Positions 59,566-64,000 of a DNA stretch of 64,000 nt are shown in pieces; the first letter of the stretch is position 1; each line of letters begins with the position of its first letter. Below the pieces are notes generated by a model. The model was given only the letters and a program-made list of their open reading frames with translations. It was not told the origin of the DNA and searched no databases. This DNA comes from Cryptomeria japonica (lineage: Eukaryota; Streptophyta; Pinopsida; Cupressales; Cupressaceae), in assembly GCF_030272615.1 (NCBI RefSeq), contig NC_081411.1:835314136-835378135 (forward strand). The letters are read 5' to 3'. A program made the position numbers and the translations under genes.

Positions 59566-59570
59566 ATTTT

Positions 59571-59588
59571 TGGCACGCTCGGTGGGAC
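59571..59588 (+). other. Primer-binding site of element G
   Basis: TGGCACGCTCGGTGGGAC directly after the LTR fits the TGGCNCGC...GTGGGAC primer sites of several plant Ty3/gypsy elements. The tRNA it pairs with cannot be fixed without a search. It sets the orientation of G as plus. Confidence 0.65.
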
Positions 59589-59714
59589 TTAGCTCGACAT
59601 ACATGCTAAGGATTCAATGCTAATTCTTAGTGTTTCAGCCTTTAGAGGTAGTCACCTTTGAAGCATTTGGGGACTTTGCTCAACAAGCCGAGTTTCTGTT
59701 CATGACTAGTTCCT

Positions 59715-59865
59715 AACTCTGGGACCCCGGAACCCCTAGGTTCCCAAGTCACCAACTCTGGAACCCCCAGGTTCCGAAGTTCGCAAGTCCAGAACCTCGG
59801 AACCCCCAGGTTCCGAAGTGCCTAAGTCCTCAACTCCGGAACCTTGAGGTTCCGAAGTCATGCAG
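59715..59865. repeat. Four hairpin units in the leader of G
   Basis: CGGAACCCCTAGGTTCC, GGAACCCCCAGGTTCCG (twice) and GGAACCTTGAGGTTCCG recur every 35-45 bp downstream of the primer-binding site, the same motif as in the U3 array. Confidence 0.85.
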
Positions 59866-60008
59866 TCCTAAGCCCAAGCCAACTGAAGGTTCGGTGTGTT
59901 CTTTAGTTCATCAAACCTTTGGAGGCAACATCTTTCAAGCACCCGACGACTCTGCAATCATTTGGTGGATCTGTGGTATGTTATTAGTCTCTGGTTGAGA
60001 GGGTCCGT

Positions 60009-61455
60009 TTGCTCTTCCAAGCGTTTTTTAAAAAAAGCTCCATCTCTTTCAAATACTTTAAAACGAGTTCATATCATGGGTGTAACTTCTATTCACCCAC
60101 ATCCTATGAGAATGCCAACCATTTTTCCCCTCCTTACCAACAGGACCGAACTAGGACTGCTCCTAGTTTCAACCCAAACAGTTTCACTTCGGTAGCAGGT
60201 GGGTACTTTTCTAATGCTTGCCACCCACCCACCCTTGCTCAGCCTTATTGGCAGCCCAACCAGCCCCAAGATGACGAAAAAAGGCAAATTGCAGAAATCA
60301 AAAGTGTGTTGCTTGATTTCACCAAGCAGTTGGAGGAGTTGAAGAGGCAACAAGAGTGGAATTTGCAGAAAGATCAACTTTGTTTATCAGGCTCAGCTTC
60401 AACAACAGTAGATGGGAGCCCAAAGACAACATAGGGAGTTCCTTGCAAGGCAGCTTGCCTCTGCTAGGAAGGAGGAAATTAAGCAACGAGTAGCCATAGA
60501 GATGGGGCTCATACAGGAGGAGTTTTCTGCCCCTAGGGTTCTTAAGTTTGAAATCCCAAGCTTCAGGCAGGGGAGACCTCCCAAGCTTTCAACTACCCGC
60601 CCTAGTTTTAAAATTCCAAGTTTCAAGGGAGCTCCAGCTGTTGTTATACAAGAGCCTCCTTCTCAGTGCCTTTTGCAAAACACCCCAGCACCTAGGCCCT
60701 TTCCTGATGCTATCTCCCTTTTTAAGGCCGGATGTGTTGTATGGAGGACGGATGGTTCCCATCGCCATCATGACGACGGGGTTCAATAAACCATTGGTGA
60801 GTCTTCATATGCTCTAAATGAGGGAGAATCGGCGATGTTGCAGGAGGATATTGAGAATAATTAGTTGCAGCGGCAGGTCATTGAACAAGAGGAGTGTGAA
60901 GGTAAAGAGGAGGCCACTGTCCTCTCATTTGACAATCTTCCTTTCTTTATTGATCATGAGGAGAAGGATATGTCTACACTTCCCTCGGTGGTAGCTCTGG
61001 AGCAACAAGCTAGTGTTGAGGAAGGCACAAGGGGCAATGGTTTTGCTGCAGATTGCATGGTGGATGGATCGTGCCATGAACCTGAGGTTGTTGCATTATG
61101 TTGCTTTGAGGAGGAAACAAAAACAAAGAGACAATCTGAAGATTTTAGATCTTCTTGTGAGGTGTCTCATAAACCTGAGATTTGTGCTGATGAGTTGGAT
61201 ATCAACACATGTGATTATGATGTATGTTGGTTCTCCCCTGTCCCTGAAAGTGATGATGTTGAATATGATGTCTTCATTCAAGGTGAAGATGTTTCTTTTG
61301 GCATTAGGGATATTGTGCCTAAGCTTGAATGTTTCACTTGGGACAACCATATCAAATATGATGACATTGAGCAACAACATGTTGGCCATGCCAACAGTCT
61401 TTTGGTTGCTCAACTTAAAGTATACCCGAGCTTCAAAGTTTCCAATTTGATGTGA
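60009..61455 (+). pseudogene. Broken gag-like region of element G
   Basis: Two frames are used. 60009-60434 (MFQ-less; SYENANHFSPPYQQDRTRT, then a helical KRQIAEIKSVLLDFTKQLEE) shifts at about 60412 into a second frame that runs to 61455 with stops at 60789 and 60862. The second frame has LARQLASARKEEIKQRVAIE and PRVLKFEIPSFRQGRPP, then an acidic stretch. Pro/Tyr/Gln-rich and coiled-coil content fit a gypsy Gag or an accessory protein, but no zinc knuckle is seen. The exact family is unknown. Confidence 0.45.
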
Positions 61456-61471
61456 CATTTTTCAACAGGAG

Positions 61472-64000
61472 ATGCGTACCACTAATCCACCTGAAAATCC
61501 TCCCACCACAGGATATGAAATTGTTCCAACCACGCAATATGGTCAAGCCATGATCGTTGAAACCTGCAGATATTCACAAGAAGAAATTAGTCAAGTGCAA
61601 AATGGGAGATTTCCTCCAGAGTCAGCCAATGGACCGATGGTACCACCAGGATCTCAATTTCCGCCAGCATCTGCAAATGGGCCTGTAGAGGATTCAGAGT
61701 ATTATTTTCCACCATTGAACGACAGTGTCCTAGTAGAAGGAATAAAGGAAGTGTTTCATCAATCATCAGGAGGAGTGAACCAAAGAGTTTATCACAGGAA
61801 TCAGAGGAATCCTGAACCTTTAACAACGTCGATCCCTCCAAACAATTTCTCAACTCCGCCGGATCCCCAAGCTAGTAACGTTCTAGAGTATCCGCAAAAC
61901 ACTCAAGAATACAGACAAAGAAATATTACACCTCCCGCAGGAAATGAAATGAAAAGATTGGCCGCCTTTGTGTTGGATGAACTCAAGAAAGTCAAAGTAA
62001 GTCTACCACTCTACGAGTTGCTCAAAGTGTCAGAAATCAAAGATGCAGTGATCAATAGTTTGAGTGAACCTAGTACAACAAGGTCAAATGTTCAAGCCAC
62101 TATCAATGTGACTCAAGAGGAAGCCGACTCCCAAGAACAATCCGAACAAAATGAGTGCATGGTTCAAACTATAACCTTCCCAGCTAAAAAGGAAGACATT
62201 TTGGAAGGAAAAGTATTACTCAAAAGGGGCGAGACCAGGAAAGCTCAGCCTACAGTCAAAGAGAACCTCACCACTAACTTGGTTCTTCCCGAAAAGGAAG
62301 TCGCAATCAAGAAAGATGTGGTTAAAAAAGGAAAATCTACAAGCAAAGCCAGTCACTCGAAAGAGGAGAGCCCAACAAAGGATGATCATTCAAAGATTAA
62401 TCAAGTCAAACATCAAGAATTAAGTGAGGAAACTTCGGTCCCTTCTCAAGGAAAGGACGAACCGGCACCATTCCTGTTATCAGTTAGGATATTTGGAAAA
62501 TTATTACACAATTGCCTTTATGATTCCGGAGCCTCAAGCAATGTCATGCCCCTGGTTGTTTGTCAAAGACTTGGAATAACTCCCGCTCCTACTAAGAGGA
62601 AGGTCACTCAGCTTGACAAGACAGAAGTTCCAGTCATGGGAGAATTGAACAACATTCACATGCAATTGGCCGCAGATCCAAGAGTCCAAAATTTCATAGA
62701 TATATCAGTAGTGGATATTCCAGATTCATATGGGATGCTCCTAAGTCGAGATTGGTCCCGAAAATTGAATGGATATGTATCGACCGATTTCGCACACATG
62801 TGGCTACCATGGAGAGGAGTCCCGAACCAGATTAAAATTGATAGCACCCCAAGGTTGAGGTTGATGATAACTGAATATGGGGAAGACAACGAAGTCCTAT
62901 TTTTAGAATCCGACCTGGGAACGTACAAGCCCAAAGTGGAGGAAATCTTGATGATACAAAATATGCAAGATGAAGATACCCAACAAGAAGTCATGGAATC
63001 AACAGAGATAGTTATTGAAAGTGATCAAGGATCCGATCAAGAGGACGAAGGCATGTTTGAAAACTTCAGAAGGTTCGTACAAAGAAACATCCAGCAAAGT
63101 GTGCAACTTGGCAACCTAACCTCCGTCCGAGATTTGCTTCTTCCGAATTGGTGTAGAATTCACAATGCCGTCCACTCAGAATTATCTTGTGCTTTATGCC
63201 AGACCGCATTGGAGCAAGTAAACAAAAGAGTCCCACAGACACTACTTATGGAAGAAATTCAAGATTCAGAGAATGAAAGCTCTACTGAGACTGAGAGTTC
63301 TGTAGAAGATGAAGTTTCGTCCGACACATCAAATGAAAGTCGTGAAAGTCCAGAAACAGATAATCAAGAAAATCAAATATGGACATTAAGATTCGACGGA
63401 TCTAAATCCAAACAAGGATCTGGAGCTGGATATGAATTGATTAGTCCAAAAGGAGAAACATACCTTGCCGCTCACAGATTGCAGTTCCCTTGCACCAACA
63501 ACGTAGCAGAATATGAATCCTTGATTCATGGATTACTATTAGCCATCCAAAAAGGGGCGAAGATACTGCAAGTATATGGAGACTCAGAGATTGCAATAAG
63601 GCAAATCAGGAAGCAATATGTTTGCCATGACAAAAGATTAACCAAGTACAGGAATCGAGTCTGGGATCTAATTGAAAGTTTTGATGCTTTCAATATCAAT
63701 TCTATATATAGACACTAGAATCAAGTGGCTAATTCCCTTGCACAGGCCGCCAGTTCATTAATTCCATTAGCAATGGAAGGATTGAAGAAGTTTACAATCG
63801 AGTTAATATCAGTTCCTTTAGTCCCAGATAACATTACCAATTTCCAAGTTTTCGAAGACGACAAGCACATACTAGACTTCCTAACCAACACGGACGTCTT
63901 CTTAACACAGATCATAGATGAAGATGAGGTGGGTGAAGCTGAGTTCGATGCTGAAGGAGTCCTGAACTTAAAGACAAACACTATTCCAAAAGGAATGGTA
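61472..64000 (+). pseudogene. Gypsy-type protease and RNase H polyprotein without RT
   Basis: Open from the ATG at 61472 for 748 codons; one TAG stop at 63716, then the same frame stays open to the window edge. Residues 1-330 are a Pro/Gln/Lys-rich Gag-like part. Residues about 335-460 are a retropepsin: CLYDSGASSNVMP with catalytic Asp351. Residues 561-576 have Cys561, His564, His568, Cys573 and Cys576, a possible metal site. An acidic Ser/Glu linker follows. From 635 on there is an RVT_3-type RNase H with Asp642, Glu680 and Asp704; the fourth acidic position is Asn (VANSLA after the stop). The stop lies in the RNase H His loop. RT, normally between protease and RNase H, is absent with no break in the frame. 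Confidence 0.7.

Noticed and set aside
60093-60817. Minus-strand and alternate-frame ORFs over the G gag region
   Set aside because: Shadows of the plus-strand frames that carry the Gag-like composition.

Overview
This is plant nuclear DNA made almost entirely of nested, decayed LTR retrotransposons around one clear host gene. It is probably a gymnosperm with a large, repeat-rich genome. Evidence for that: many diverged, long-LTR copia and gypsy elements, a spliced plant-type gene with a plastid transit peptide, and a possible endogenous caulimovirid remnant. The gymnosperm assignment is inference and no species can be named. Letters below are local names for elements.

Layout. 1-5.5 kb: 3' end of LTR element E (accessory-ORF pseudogene, polypurine tract, 2.75-kb LTR), then a partial LTR (P). 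5.5-9.3 kb: a movement-protein-like pseudogene, a diverged duplication and AT-rich DNA. 9.3-26.95 kb: a nest. The old copia element D (+ strand) was split by copia element A (- strand, 11728-26023, target duplication GGATG). Inside A sit a rearranged copia element B (with solo LTR Q in it) and a nearly full-length copia element N (19311-25966, duplication GACAT) in A's 5' LTR. A Mutator-type MITE lies in D's protease region. 27.1-29.4 kb: the host gene, a two-exon plastid monothiol glutaredoxin of the GRXS16 type. 29.4-35.5 kb: degraded intergenic DNA.

35523-42896 is the most unusual object: a 7.4-kb unit (F) bounded by one LTR start, one LTR end and a perfect GACCC duplication. It looks like a giant solo LTR whose U3 carries a 12-unit hairpin array (period about 169 bp) and two long overlapping ORFs (about 535 and 549 aa). 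A related 3.4-kb solo LTR (L, 52809-56240, duplication GGTAG) has the same ends but lacks the ORFs. 42.9-49.7 kb: a possible inverted-repeat element, a small non-autonomous LTR element (H, 45618-47571) and an LTR fragment with arrays (M). 49.7-56.5 kb: copia element J, interrupted by solo LTRs K and L. 56.5-57.3 kb: a hAT transposase remnant. 57.7-64 kb: a gypsy-type element G with a hairpin-array LTR, its primer-binding site, a broken gag-like region, and an open frame that goes from aspartic protease to RNase H with no reverse transcriptase between them.

Three patterns recur. The copia-type LTRs share a U5 hairpin whose stem covaries around a conserved C-run loop. The gypsy-type LTRs carry arrays of GC-rich hairpin units in U3. 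Target-site duplications allow the insertion order to be read. Only the glutaredoxin gene is likely to encode a working host protein. All homology and repeat calls were made by eye, without alignment or database search.
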